From: Liolophura sinensis
Lineage: Eukaryota; Mollusca; Polyplacophora; Chitonida; Chitonidae
NCBI RefSeq assembly: GCF_032854445.1
Contig: NC_088295.1
Location: 56,651,249 to 56,715,248 of the forward strand
Length of the DNA: 64,000 nt
Reading direction: 5' to 3'
In this document: in pieces, positions 12,821 through 25,400 of the stretch
Position numbering within the stretch: position 1 is the first letter of the stretch
Layout of the letters: each line of letters starts with the position of its first letter
The notes under the pieces: model-generated
Seen by the model: only the letters and a program-made list of their open reading frames with translations
Told to the model about the DNA's origin: nothing
Databases searched by the model: none
Made by a program: the position numbers and the translations under genes

Positions 12821-13200
12821 ACCGAATAATCTTTATATGTGAAGGCATCCTGAATAACCCAAATAAGGTTTATATGTGAACGCAACCTGAATAACCCAAA
12901 TAAGGTTTATATGTGAAGGGCAACCTGAATAACCTAAATAAGGTTTATATGTGAAGGCAACCTGAATAACCTAAGTAAGGTTTATATGTGAAGGCAACCT
13001 GAATAACCTAAGTAAGGTTTATATGTGAAGGCAACCTGAATAACCCAAATAAGGTTTATATGTGAAGGCAACCTGAATAACCCAAATAAGGTTTATATGT
13101 GAAGGCAACCTGAATAACCCAAATAAGGTTTATATGTGAAGGCAACCTGAAATAACCCAAATAAGGTTTATATGTGAAGGCAACCTGAATGACCGGAATA
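12821..13200 (+). repeat. 37-bp minisatellite, about 10 copies
   Basis: The unit reads gaataacccaaataaggt then ttatatgtgaaggcaacct. Copies are very similar, with single-base changes (ccc/cct, aaa/aag) and one-base indels near 12918 and 13150. Both array edges carry the variant atgaccg(g)aataa. High identity between units suggests recent expansion. Confidence 0.93.
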
Positions 13201-13568
13201 AGCTACCCTTCTTCTCCACACAAGTACTTTGAAAAACCCGTAGCCAAGCCAGTAAGAACTGGATTCGATCTTGCAACCTTATAGATTACAGGTTGATCAA
13301 ATGCAGCAAGATCAACGCTACAGGTGACTGTGCCAGTGAGCAGTATACGGGACGTATGAAAACTTTACTTTCTTCACGACATTGTTGACAACCCATGCAG
13401 GGCAATCGAACAGGAATGCTAATGGGAGAAGTCAAATGCTAGTATTTTGTGTGCATGATGACAGCTTTCAGCAACTTCTGTGTCTGAAGTAATTTTTGGC
13501 TGCTGTCATTCTACTGAGTGAATCCACAAAGCAATTTTTGTAAAAATTCAAACTCAAATCCCCGCTCT

Positions 13569-13920
13569 CATGAATGCAGTCCCTGTGAGTTCAAGTCCAG
13601 CTCAGGCTCCTCTCTGGGCGTATGTGGAAAGATCCGTCAGCAGTCTGGGCATAATCTGGTCGACCGTAACTACATGCCAGTTGAAATAACACATTACCCA
13701 GTTTGAAAATTTGATATTTGCTGACATCGACATTTTACCAGACAATTATGAAGTTATAGGGCCGTACTGACAAAGGTCTTTCAGCAACCTGCGGAAGGTC
13801 ATGGGTTTCCCCAGACTCTCCCCGGTTTTTCTCCCACCATAATGCCGGCCTTTGTCCTATAACTGAAATATTCTTGAGTATGGCGTAAACTCAAATCAAA
13901 TCAAATCAAATAAATAAATA
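13569..13920 (+). mobile_element. SINE, interrupted or composite copy
   Basis: Part of the SINE tRNA-like head (B-box-like gtgagttcaagtccagctc) is at 13569-13650. The 3' core and tail (cagcaacctgcgg, ataatgccgg, gaaatattcttgagta, then an ATCAA/ATAA tail) are at 13773-13920. About 120 bp of unrelated sequence separates the parts. Either an insertion split one copy, or two truncated copies lie side by side. Confidence 0.75.
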
Positions 13921-16330
13921 CCATCAGTGTTTCATTTTTTATAAATATGAATTCAACGACAAAAACGGGAACACGTATGTAGGCAATTTGAATACTTTCT
14001 CTTATTATTTATCTACTTTATATACCACAGTTTTGAAACGTGTAGCCAACGAGTCCTCACACAGTGAGACTTTTAGCTACAGACTCAATATTCATTGTTT
14101 ACAAAACGTGAATGGCATGGTCATCGAAGTTTGACAATTCTGGAAATGGATATGAAGTGACAACTTCTTTGCCATAGAATGGCACAGAAAATTTCCGGTT
14201 CTAAAGTACCCATTAAAAATCGAACTGCTGACACATAATTATATGTGACAGTTGCACCCCTTGATTGTGATATATTAAAAAAATATATACAGTTATACGC
14301 TGACATCCGCATGAAGGCGTCACAACAACTGCAGTTATGTGTAGACATATGCATTCTTGCATGCATTAGTTCTCATAAGAAAGTCAATGTTGGAGGCTAG
14401 ATCTGAAGACAGATCTTAATAAAAACAGATTTTCGACAAGACTTAAAATCACGCATAAATAATGCGCAACACATTTTCACCAAATCAAAAAAATCCAAAA
14501 CAAACCAACAGGTGAATCATTATGCAAATTAAATGTGATACACTGGACACATGAAATCAAACACAGGCAGCTGTGTAAACATACGGTTTAAGATCAAGCA
14601 AAACGAAATGGACTACTGAAGCTATGTACATTAGTGTCTAGCAGTATCTTACATATATAACACAGAAAACACATACATGTAGATGGTATAGAGTATTCCT
14701 AAATTGTTAAAAATAACAATCAAAACAGGTTCACAACGCCAAAAATCTGTCTGCAAGGCTGAAGCGGACATGCAACAACTGCTGGACACGAAATGTTTCA
14801 CGTAAAATTAAGTTTTCCTGAATGTTAACACAGTTTTATTGCTTAAAAAAAAATGCTTAAAACTGCCAGCTTTCAATTTGTTCCTCTCCCTTCTCAAAAG
14901 AGTACATGCATGTTAAAGAGATCAGTTTTGATTGGGTTAGGCTGTTAATGGTGCACATTCTGCAGAGTGTAAAATATTGTGGATTTCTAAAAAAAAAAAA
15001 AAAAAAAGACAGAGAGGAGGAGGGAGAGACAGCTTTCGTTATTATTTGGTTCATTCTCGCAACAATATTTCTCGGTTACATCCAACAATATAATTCAGTG
15101 CCAGTACAATCCAGTTATTGTCAGTCTAGTCTACAGCAAAACTTAATGAGATCAAATGAAAATTTAAACAAAGATATGATATTTAAATGACAACAAGTAT
15201 CTCAAGTATATTTTATGATAATTGCACATGCTGTGGACATTTATTTAGAGGTGGTATAAAATGGCTCTGTAGTGATGTTCTTTTCTCTCAGGTCTTTATA
15301 TTCTCTTTAAAGCTGAATCTAGATGGCTTTGATTGGATAAAAATTAAGTGCTAAAATATATAGCCCATCCAATCAAATGTCACACTGACTTGTACCAAAG
15401 CACAGGTGATTTTATGCCTTGATGTGGGGATATGATATCCTATATTATAAGCATACACAATCATGCATACACAGATAAATGATACAAAGCAACAAATCAA
15501 TCTTTCGCAAAAAAAAAAAAACTTCAACAATATTTGCAAAAAAAATCCAAAAAACAAAGAAGATCGACAGCTGAAGAATACAGACTAGGAAGGAAGGTAG
15601 GTGGAACGTAACAAGAGAGACAACTCTATCCTCTAATACACCCACACTCTTGTACATTACACAGCATGTATACCCTTCGTAATTCCTTTTTAAAAACAAC
15701 TACGGACCAATGAAACGGATGAATAATTGTTTGCCTTTATAACTATTATTCACAACCAATGAAAACAACTCTTGAAAAGGATTAGCCAATGATGGAATAG
15801 CCGTGAATAAACGGTTACTGTTACATCAGCATGGCAAACAAAACCAAAGTGAATAGTTGCAATGATAAATAAGCATTTACAATGCGATGAAAATAGAATA
15901 CGTATACATGTTCATAACAAAAATGAATATCTGTACGGCTACTTATAACACGGTAATGTTCATTATATTACAACTAGACATGGACCTAAATAAAACGGAA
16001 ACAGTTTCTCTTGCATTCAACACCACAAAGTTGATTTCTGCTTTCCAAAAGAAAGCAGACTGTTTTGAGATCGATTATCGGGGCTATGTCCCGTCCTGAA
16101 GGAAAAAAAAAAAAAAAAAAAAAAATGCCAGGTCAAATAAAGTCGATGGTAAAGCGCTGCTACGCATTCTCAGCCTCTCAAACATATGCACCTAACAGTT
16201 TCACAAACCAGGACTACATAAAACAACGTTATGTACTTTAAATACGAGTTAAATTAAACTTGGAGAGCCTTTGGCTCCGACAGAGTCCTGTACAAGCCCT
16301 AGGGTCTAGGGAGGGGTGTGTACATTTCCT
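13921..16330. other. AT-rich stretch downstream of CDKN1; possible 3' UTR
   Basis: This lies downstream of the CDKN1 terminal exon, which reads leftwards. Some of it may be 3' untranslated sequence. Minus-strand AATAAA motifs occur at about 15240-15245 and near 14834. An A run of about 18 near 14990 and one of about 23 near 16102 are on the plus strand, so they are not the poly(A) of the minus-strand transcript. No other gene is supported. Confidence 0.35.
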
Positions 16331-16336
16331 TTTAAT
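16331..16336 (-). terminator. Candidate poly(A) signal ATTAAA for CDKN1
   Basis: Minus-strand ATTAAA lies about 150 nt beyond the proposed CDKN1 stop codon. It is a common variant hexamer in AT-rich DNA, so on its own the evidence is weak. Use of the more distal AATAAA sites near 15.24 and 14.83 kb is equally possible. Confidence 0.2.
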
Positions 16337-16482
16337 CAAGTACAAGTCTTTTTTTCACATCCCTATACACAGCACTTGGGGTGAGTTGCACAGCAGCACT
16401 AGGAGCAGTCTGCATAGTTTGCACCAGGCACAAGCGACAGTCCTGCAGTCTGTGCACATGTGCGCATCACAGCATTCCACAC

Positions 16483-16496
16483 TCAGCGGGTGAAAT
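16483..16496 (-). CDS. CDKN1 terminal coding exon (completes PIP box)
   Basis: On the minus strand a pyrimidine-rich tract (ctcttttgtctttgcag) ends with CAG at 16500-16498 plus the final G at 16497, and the exon starts at 16496. Exon 1 ends in phase 1 with a G. Adding AT, TTC, ACC, CGC, TGA gives Asp-Phe-Thr-Arg-stop. This turns the end of exon 1 into QSSMFDFTR, which fits the PCNA-interacting pattern QxxMxxF and resembles the p21 PIP box (QTSMTDFY). From memory, the last coding intron of vertebrate CDKN1A also falls next to the PIP box. Phase, acceptor quality and motif agree, but no transcript was available. Another frame of the same exon is open and Cys-rich; phase rules it out. Confidence 0.65.
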
Positions 16497-19400
16497 CTGC
16501 AAAGACAAAAGAGGAACAGTGGTGTAAGTCATTGGGTTTTGAACCGCATCAAATACAAATATGAAACCAGACATGATGTCTGACCCTCTTTTCAAGGCAA
16601 CTTACATGTAAATCTTAAATACTCTGGAAATAATCTAGAAAGACAAATGCTATGTACTAGACGCTTCACAAAAATACTAAATTACAATATTTTTACAACC
16701 GCATGACCACAAGCTGTATGCAGCATTTCTTCTTTGACATTTACCATATGTTAGAGAATATAAAAAGGTACTAAGCAACTTGAATATCAAACAAATCAGT
16801 TTTCAATTTACTTCAGGTGTACATTGCATGGCAATAAATGTAAATGAATTTTGACAGTTTCTATTAGCTTTACACGTACACTGCATGGGTATAAATGAAT
16901 TTCTGCGTAACTATGTTAAGGCAAGATTGTAGTACGTGTAGATAAAGACAAATCCCAAATGGGATGTACAGTCAGTTTAAGGGCAACTGTGGAGAAATCT
17001 ACGGAAGTGCTTGATGCATGACTCACTGGGTATAGTGTTTAAACTGTGTGATCCTTAGAAACGCTCTGCTAAGGTGTAACATGTGAGGAGAAGCTTATCA
17101 TTGGCTTTATGAGGCGAGAATGAGCAATTTGGGACAGGGGGCAGTGGGCAGGGGGTGGGGTGAAGGAGAGTAATGCAACCACTTTCTCTTCGTCACAACT
17201 TCACAGGGGCACAAGAGGGCCCATCATGAAAGGGCTGTTTGAAGTTTCAAAGAGCAATTGTACCTAGTTTTTTGTGGAGAGTAAAATGCCCACATTGTCT
17301 TGCTAGCCATTGATGGTTTGGAATGAGGCCACTCAGGAGTTCTCCAGCATGAATGAAACATGGAGGTGACAGAAGACAAGGGTCCTGGGAGACTAGGAAA
17401 TAAAGATAGGAAAATGCCGCTATCCTACCCCATATCTTCACCCCCCACCCACAAGTTATAGCTGACTACCCTAACCCTTCTTCTACACAAGAACCATCCC
17501 TGTCACCCCTCCCACTGCAGATAAAGCCAGTCCACTGGAACTAATGAATCCAGGGGTTGCACCCCTCCATTTGAATAATGCCAATGAAATGTACTACATC
17601 ATTAGTGCACATCCATCTATTTATCACATGTCACCATTCAATATAGATTGAAATCAATGCCATCTCACAATGGCCATGGCATGTCAAATACCAGTCACAT
17701 ACATGTATCAAATCTCTTTTTCAAATACTTTTTACAAACGCCATATACAACATTAACAACAGCCAAACTCTGTTGCTGTATTTTTTTTTTTTTAATCAAA
17801 ACTATCACATCTCCTTGTTGAAATTCAAACACATATTAAAGGATCTTCGTGGGAATAAGTGTACTTCTCTTATATGTTTTCTCTTGTCGTACAATTTACA
17901 CATATTCGATTTCACTTGGGAAATAAATTTGCTTTGTCTTGCCCACTGGCAGCCTGCAAATGTGACCCAGGGGAACAACAGTTGTGAACTTCCCTGTCAG
18001 GCCATGAGCAGTGGTCAGCAAACAGCTGGAGCTTGTCTGCCCACTGGACAATGACCTTCTGTGAAAATATTGCCTGTGGTCAGTCTCGCCTGCCTGCAGA
18101 CACAAAAGGTTGTACACTTTGTCCAATCAGCCCACATCGTGTACATTTATGTGTACACAATGAGCTTCACAGATGTGTAGTAGTGTTGGTGAAATTTAAA
18201 TCTTTAAGCTGATGTTTATATTCACTTTGTGGTCCCAGGTTACAATATTAACCAAAACCTCAGCGCTGCAGTTACGGATGTACATAGTGTCATTATACAC
18301 AATGCTTCATTTCACTTTTGTGATGTAAGGATTTACATTCAATTACATACAAACCATATTCCAACACAAATATCCACTGACTTGCTGCTACCTTTCTCTA
18401 TATATATATATATATAGCATACTGCGAGTTTGTTATATTTATATATATATATATTATATATATATATATCAATATATGTACAAATTCCTCACAAATTTCA
18501 CTCGTACATTTTTAGTATTAACCACATCACCAAAATCATTGCTTTTGCGCTTTCCTTCTCACTAGTGTTCATTTTATTCCTTGTAGCTTTATTTCTTGTA
18601 ACAAACTCCCAGTACGCTACTTTAAAAATTCTACACGAACAATGGGGTATGTGATAAACCTGTGTGAAACTGTCTACCTAATATATGCACAAGTACAGCG
18701 GACACAAACTGTGGGCAGTTAGCATGCACTAACACCAGGTTGGTTACAAGGACTAGCTACATGTACCTCAGCCCCTAAAGCCAAGTTACAGAAAAACTTT
18801 ACTCCACAGCTTCTGCCCCTTCACAACTGATCCATCTACTAGGGCCTAAAATAGCTCCAGGTCACCTGACTTCATGCAGCCACACACTGGCCTCCAAACT
18901 CCCATTCCCAGGGTTGCTATATGCTTTATGCAAATAGGGTGAAATCAGCAAAGTTATCCAGGGGTTATACAGGGAGGCTGACCATCCAGTGAAAAAGGGG
19001 GGAGGAGTGGGTAAGAAAGATAGCATGTCCCCATTGTCACATTAGAATGGACAACCCCCCCCCCCCCCCCACCCCCTTACAAAGCTGCAGATTAAAGTGA
19101 GCAGGTCCACTTCCACCCCCCCACCCCCATGCTCAATACAGACTAGTAATTATCTGTTAGATTTGTGGTTAAGCCAAGACTAAGTTTATAGGTCTTTAAA
19201 ATTAAAACATCAACCCAATTCAGAACATATATATTTGAAAACACAAGCTACATGGAACTCTCTCACATTTACATACATATATATGTATATCTATGTAAAT
19301 TCTGCAGTGTTTGGATATTTACATCTGCATGGAATTAATTAGGTATGAGAAAGGTGTTACAGTTAAACAAACAGCAAGGCTACATATGCAGTGCAACAAG

Positions 19401-22400
19401 TCATTGTGTAATACTGTAATACATTGAGGCATAGATACACACACCTACATGCTGGAAGCAAAGGTTACATGTACGTACAAAACTGACTCCAAGCTATGTG
19501 TTTATCTCCACAATTTGGCCAACCCAGGCATCTGCACCGGTAAAAACAGTGCACTGACAGATGTCACTTAAGTATATCATGAAACGGATCCACTTATCCG
19601 CCAAACAGATGGGGAGTGCTTTAGTTCGCGAGTGTGAAGCCCCCTCTATAAATGCATTGCAGGAAGAGAGGCACATGGCTAATGGAATTGTACTGATTGG
19701 AGTTTCTAATATATTATTTATGTCTTGGCATTCTAAAACAGGGCTTGCCATGGTACATAAAACCACATCACTATCATTACCTGTAACTTACACAAATACA
19801 AAACTTATATAAAAAAAAAAGCTCTCAATAAAAAAGGGCATTGGGAGTGTGAGTATGTAGCTGCACATACAGTGCATGTTGTTTCAACGATGTCAATGAA
19901 ATTATACTAACGCTATATGCTGAGATGAATGGACAAATTCCAGGTTAAAGATGTCGAAATAGTATTAATTTCTGATTTCTTCTTAATTTTTGGGGCTGTT
20001 CATGTACTTTGCTGCCTGGCCAAAGTTTCGAGTGCTTTCTACAAGTGTCATTTCTGATGTCAACCCAATTAGTGGCTCCATGGGCCAGTGTAGCAGATTT
20101 GTACACCAGCTGACAAGAGACAGGATGGCAGGCATCCCCGGTGGTGCCCACCCCAAGGCACAAACGGGCAAAGCTTACTAATCCAGATAAGCATATGTTA
20201 TTATTCATCCACACATACAAGTACAAAACATGCAGGCTCAGCTGGTTTACACCACAATTAAAATATTCACAATTGCACAAAAACTGATTTTCACACCTTA
20301 AGCACAGGCAATCAACATATGGGCATGTGCACACCCCAGAGCAGATAAGTTGAAAGATGGTTATCTGTGTTCACCCCAACCCCTTTCTCTTACTGCACTG
20401 CCCTTAGGGGGTGGGAGACTGTTCCACTAACACCTCAGTTGGAAGTGATCCTTCACCCCTCTCTAACATGTCACATGCCAGCATCAACAAATGACAGGGG
20501 CTACCCTAGCCCTGCACTGCTGTGCAGAGCGGGGAGGGGGAAGGGGGGAGGGGGGCTGTCCCCTGGGTCATTCCAGACCAGTGCTTCCCCTGAAGTAAAT
20601 TCAGAATGCCCAGTCTTCCCTGACTAAACCTTCAGGAGAAAAGAATGCTTGAAGCCCTTTATCATTGGTATAAGGTTCAAATACATGTGTCCATTTCAGA
20701 CATTAAGGTTCTGAGACCAGCTGCTGGCTCTACTGATGTATCTATCTGTTTTACACATGTTCTTAATTATCCCAGCTTCTTTACATCTGGTAGGCTAAAT
20801 TAAAGGAGTCAAAAAGTTAGCCAGTAAAAAGTGACACTGTAACCACATGAAAAAAAAAGTTGACTAATGAAAATGAAAGGTGAAAACTCCATCATAGATT
20901 TATATAAAAATGTGTTTCACAAATTTGTCGGTAAACTAACATTGCTATCAGCTCACACTTAACATGGGGATTCACTGGATTAGAAAACACTACCATTAAA
21001 TTAATCTCCATCCCATTGAATCTTGGAAGATTGCCCCCTGGCAAGCCATAAGCAAAGTTCTTGAGAGCGAGGTGTCAAGAAATACTGATTTCAGATGGCC
21101 TCTTAGGAACTGTCCCCTACTTAGGTCAGGGACTGTCAATCACTGCCAGGCCTGGAGTGAAGTGGGACCTTCCTTCACAACTACTACAACTCTTCTCCAA
21201 AACCCCCCACCCCCTTTTCTTTGCCCCATCTCTACCCCTAACTCAAGAGCACATCAGTAAACATTCCAAGCAAATCTAACATTTGAAGCTTAGGCTAGGA
21301 CAACCAGCCCCTAAGCTAATCTAGACCGTGCCTTAGTTGGTGTGGGCTACAATTAACTTACTAACTGCACTACTTTGTCCGCAGAGCTGTGTGTGCCCCA
21401 TGATCTTTGTCCTTACAAGCCTTCCGATTGCATCCAGGCATTCTAATCACCAGCCTCGATCCACAGCACCACAAAGAAACCCCTCAAATTAAGAAATAAT
21501 TAAAGAGTTTCACGCAAACAGTACAGTTCGCTGTGTGCATGGAAATTCTTTGTCCTTTTGTTGTTATTGTTTGACATGCCACAGGAAAATAGCCACAAGG
21601 CCTATTTTTTTTTTTTCTGTCTCTCTCTTAACCAACACATTCAGCCACAAAACACGGCCTTACTACAACAACCTAATTCCAACTGCACTGTTCCGCACTT
21701 TATACATCTACATGTACATAAAAGCGTACATACAAACACATCTTACAGTAATTTTATAATGGTATTTATATAAATGTTTATTTCTGGAAACTTGCCTTCA
21801 AAAAGACTGCACGTCACTGCATTACAAATTACAATGTCCTCCTCTGAAAGCCTCATGTTGTTTGAACCCTAGTGTGTGCTCAAGTCCCAGTTCATGCGTT
21901 AGTACAACATTGATATATGTCCTTCTGCATTTTGTTACTTTGCCAGCTGACCCGACTCTTAGGCCAGAACAAGTGGTGACCCTGATGAATATTATTAAAC
22001 TATCATTGGACGCCCGGTGTACTTTTAATGGCAAGTATCAAATCAAAGTCTGACATGATTGCCAAGTCCCCTGCATATTTACTACTGGTACATAGAGAAA
22101 CCTCACACCGGCTAGTCTCCAAAACAAGCCTCCATGTAAATAGCAACTGCTACTTATTACCCAGCCTGAACAGAACAAAGCCACCTGCAGTTTTCCTACT
22201 GACAGAGAGAAGCGAAATGCACATTGGCAACTTAATGTGAGCATGTGCCTGCTACAGTAAAAATGGAAGTGATAAAATTAACATCTAAAATCTATTGCCA
22301 GTGCTATTGTGTAATATCATGGCATCCCTCCTCCTGCTATGTACATGTTACCTGTGCTGATCAATGACGCCATGGCTGTCAGTCTTTAATGTCAATCCAT

Positions 22401-25400
22401 CAAACAACCTGACAGCAACATACACAGCCATGCAGATCTATGCACTGGCATGTACACAGACACTCAATGATCCACAAATGCTGCAGGACATCAAAAAGTT
22501 GATTTAAAGATCCCGAATTTATTTTGAATTTGTAGATCTTTGCAAGTCATAACTTCACTATTGTATTTGAACTAAATGTACTCTTTCTAAATTAAGATAC
22601 AATAAAATTTCATTCGAAGACAAGATGTTATAGCCAAGGCACCAGATATATCACATGAGCTCCAAGTAGTCACAAATGTACCTGCAATGGCCCAGTTAAA
22701 TAAAATCATGTGAAACCAGTGAGCAGGGATTTAGCTCAAATTCACACAAGTGAAACAGTTTAGCCTTATCGTGTTGCTACAGTAAAAAGAATACATCTTT
22801 CTTTCTATTTTTTTGCTTTCCCTTGTTGCTTGGCAGTGCTTGTTTAACTCGTTTCACTCCAGTCACCCCGTTTACAAAAGGTTGCTAACTCCCCATCTCC
22901 GCTCTTTAAAAATATTTACAAATTAGCGGCGTTGTGAGAAAGAAAAATAGCGAGATGTTCTGACGGTAAACGGTAACCTGGCAACAGATTCCCTCCGGTA
23001 GGCCGATTGTAATAACTGTAGGTATTACCCGGAATGTTAGAGGCCAAACTCAGGCTGTTGGCATAAACAAGGCCACATGGATGAAAGTTAAATAATGGAA
23101 TCTGACAGCTCTCAAACAAAGCAAAATAACAAATGGTCGTGCTCCCAAACTGGGTTCTTTTGTTGAAGCTCAAGGCATTTTTTTTTTTAAACCAGGATTT
23201 GTGAGGCAGAAAGTAAAAAAGAAAAAAAAATCGTACTCTCCAAGTTAAAATCTCATAAAGATAAAATGAATATAAATGACTCAAAAATGAAGAAAAAAAA
23301 TGTAAAGTAAAGGTTCAGAAAAGCAAGCCCCACATTTCTTTGTTAGACATAAGGAATTGCTTTCAAAATATTTTGATTTACAAGTTTCTTTGGACGTTTT
23401 AGGACTTCAAAAAAAAATTTAACATTTTGTCACATTTATACTTAGCATTTTTTGAGGTACATATTTAAAACAAAAACTACATTATTAATGTTGAGGAATT
23501 TCATATGATTCTAAGTTTTCAATACTTAAACCATCCTTTAATATTATTATCTCAACATTGAATTAAATGTGTGCTATTTTTTCAATTGAGACACTGGTCC
23601 AAATGCTAACTGTAAACTCTCCACTAGGGAGAGTAATATAACAGAAAACTAAATGTTAAATCTGCCCTCCGAATCTGCCATGTTTACTAAACAGTAGGAA
23701 GACAAAGGTGGCACCCTGCCAAACACCAGCCCTAAAATATAGGCAATATGCCACCAGTCTTCATTCACAGACCCTTAGCCTGTACAAACATCCATGTTCA
23801 CCATCAGCTGATTTAGTTCACAGTTAAATGTAGGTCAGGCTATTACCAGACAGGAAAAGAAGGCTAACCCAAGGAATAGAAAGACAATGTATCTGTTTGA
23901 ATTCAGACTCAAAAGGCATATCCTCCACAGAGACACATCAACTCTCACTCAGTTGAAAAATTAGAAACTAAACATAGCAGAAGGTGAAAAATTTAGAAGG
24001 GAGAAGAAAAACACAATACCTAGTTCAGATACAGAAGAAGACCAAAATCAGATTTATACAAATGTCAGCTGAAGGATTGCTTAGCACCACAGAGAAAATT
24101 ACCACTCAAATGTAGAGCAACAATGGTCGCTTGAATTCACAAATAACTAGTTCCTTCTTTGGTTAGTTTGGATGCTTGGGATTGACTTTCTCTTTGTCCT
24201 TGTTAATCTCTAAAGCCTTGACTGTGCAGCTGTGGTCAGCACCTGCACATTTGCAGTTGTATTTTCACCATCACTGTTTGCAACTGCGAACGACTCAGCC
24301 AAAACTCAGCGACAAAGAAACAGCCAGCATTTTTCAATTTCAAATCTTTAATTCATTCTGAGATAATCTGCTAAGATTTATATCCGCCCTTCATTAACAT
24401 GATTGTAAGCAGTAATCAAAAAAAAAAGATATAAAGAAGTAATCCAAAAAACAAAAACTACTAATGCTACTGCCATTCTGACAATACACAGGCATCAGTG
24501 CAAAGAGTGGTGACACTATATACATGTACAAGGACCTGGGGTGTTTGCACAGCACACGATACACATGTCACAGATGCTTTTGTCCCGAGAGTGGTAACAC
24601 GTTGCTCTGAGACTCACAAACCTCTACCAATCAATCAACATGTCAATATCGGCTATAGATTTCCTTTCACACCTGTGATAAAGGATGCCATACCTTGCAA
24701 TCATGATACAAAATTTTCTGTGTAAAAGAATGAAATGGAGCTAACAATGAAACGTAGCAGTGTCATAATTTGACTGCACTTATTTTTTCTAAGAAGAAAT
24801 TTTTTCTTCTTCTCAGCTTCTTTAAGTTAAAGCTGTGCCTAAAATCATGTACGTAAGTGCAAAATCTTGTCTTATCAAGAATTTTTTTTTCTTAACTTGT
24901 TGTGTGTGTGTCATTAAATCATAATAAATTAGCTCCAAAAATAGCTTCCAGCTTTTTTAGACGAAATGTTAAGAAACTGTATCATTCACATATGAACAAG
25001 AACAAAAAGGACATAAAAGAAAAAAAAATAGATTTGAGGCACAAACAGATTTTTTTTAGTGCACTCAAGGACCTTGACAAACTTCAAGTTACACACTGAA
25101 AAGAGCTGTACACATCAAACACATATATCTAGACTGAGTGCCATAGCAGAGCGTCATAGTGCGCAGCATTACAGCACAGTGAATACGTGTGTAAAACAAG
25201 GTGTTTACCAGATGTGTGTTTTTGTGTCTCTGCAGGGCTCGCGACATTTTGCCAGATAGACTAAGGTTCTACTTAGGCTGACATGCTTTCAATTCTGCAA
25301 TCAGAACGGAGCCCCAATGTTTCCACGGAGGATGAACAGGTCAGAGTTGACAGTTTCCCAATGTGGTTTTCCCTAGGTGGATATCCCCACAGGCTCCTGA

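Noticed and set aside
12821-13200. Regular array considered as CRISPR-like
   Set aside because: Units are contiguous without spacers, and the genome is eukaryotic. It is a minisatellite.
16102-16124. Plus-strand A run considered as a retrocopy poly(A) tail
   Set aside because: No processed gene body or target duplication is visible upstream of it.
16340-16496. Cys-rich frame in the CDKN1 terminal exon (CCDAHMCTDC, then ACAWCKLC)
   Set aside because: It needs a phase that does not match the CDKN1 donor, and no other upstream exon was found. It most likely lies in 3' untranslated sequence.
22777-22884. Basic frame (KRVKQALPSNKGKQKNRKK) considered as an alternative CDKN1 last exon
   Set aside because: There is no pyrimidine tract before the AG, and the phase from exon 1 would put it in another frame that hits a stop.
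24167-24275. Minus-strand frame with CKCAGADHSC and a Lys/Glu-rich end
   Set aside because: It follows an in-frame TGA, lacks a convincing acceptor and sits inside the inferred intron. Two other frames are equally open there.
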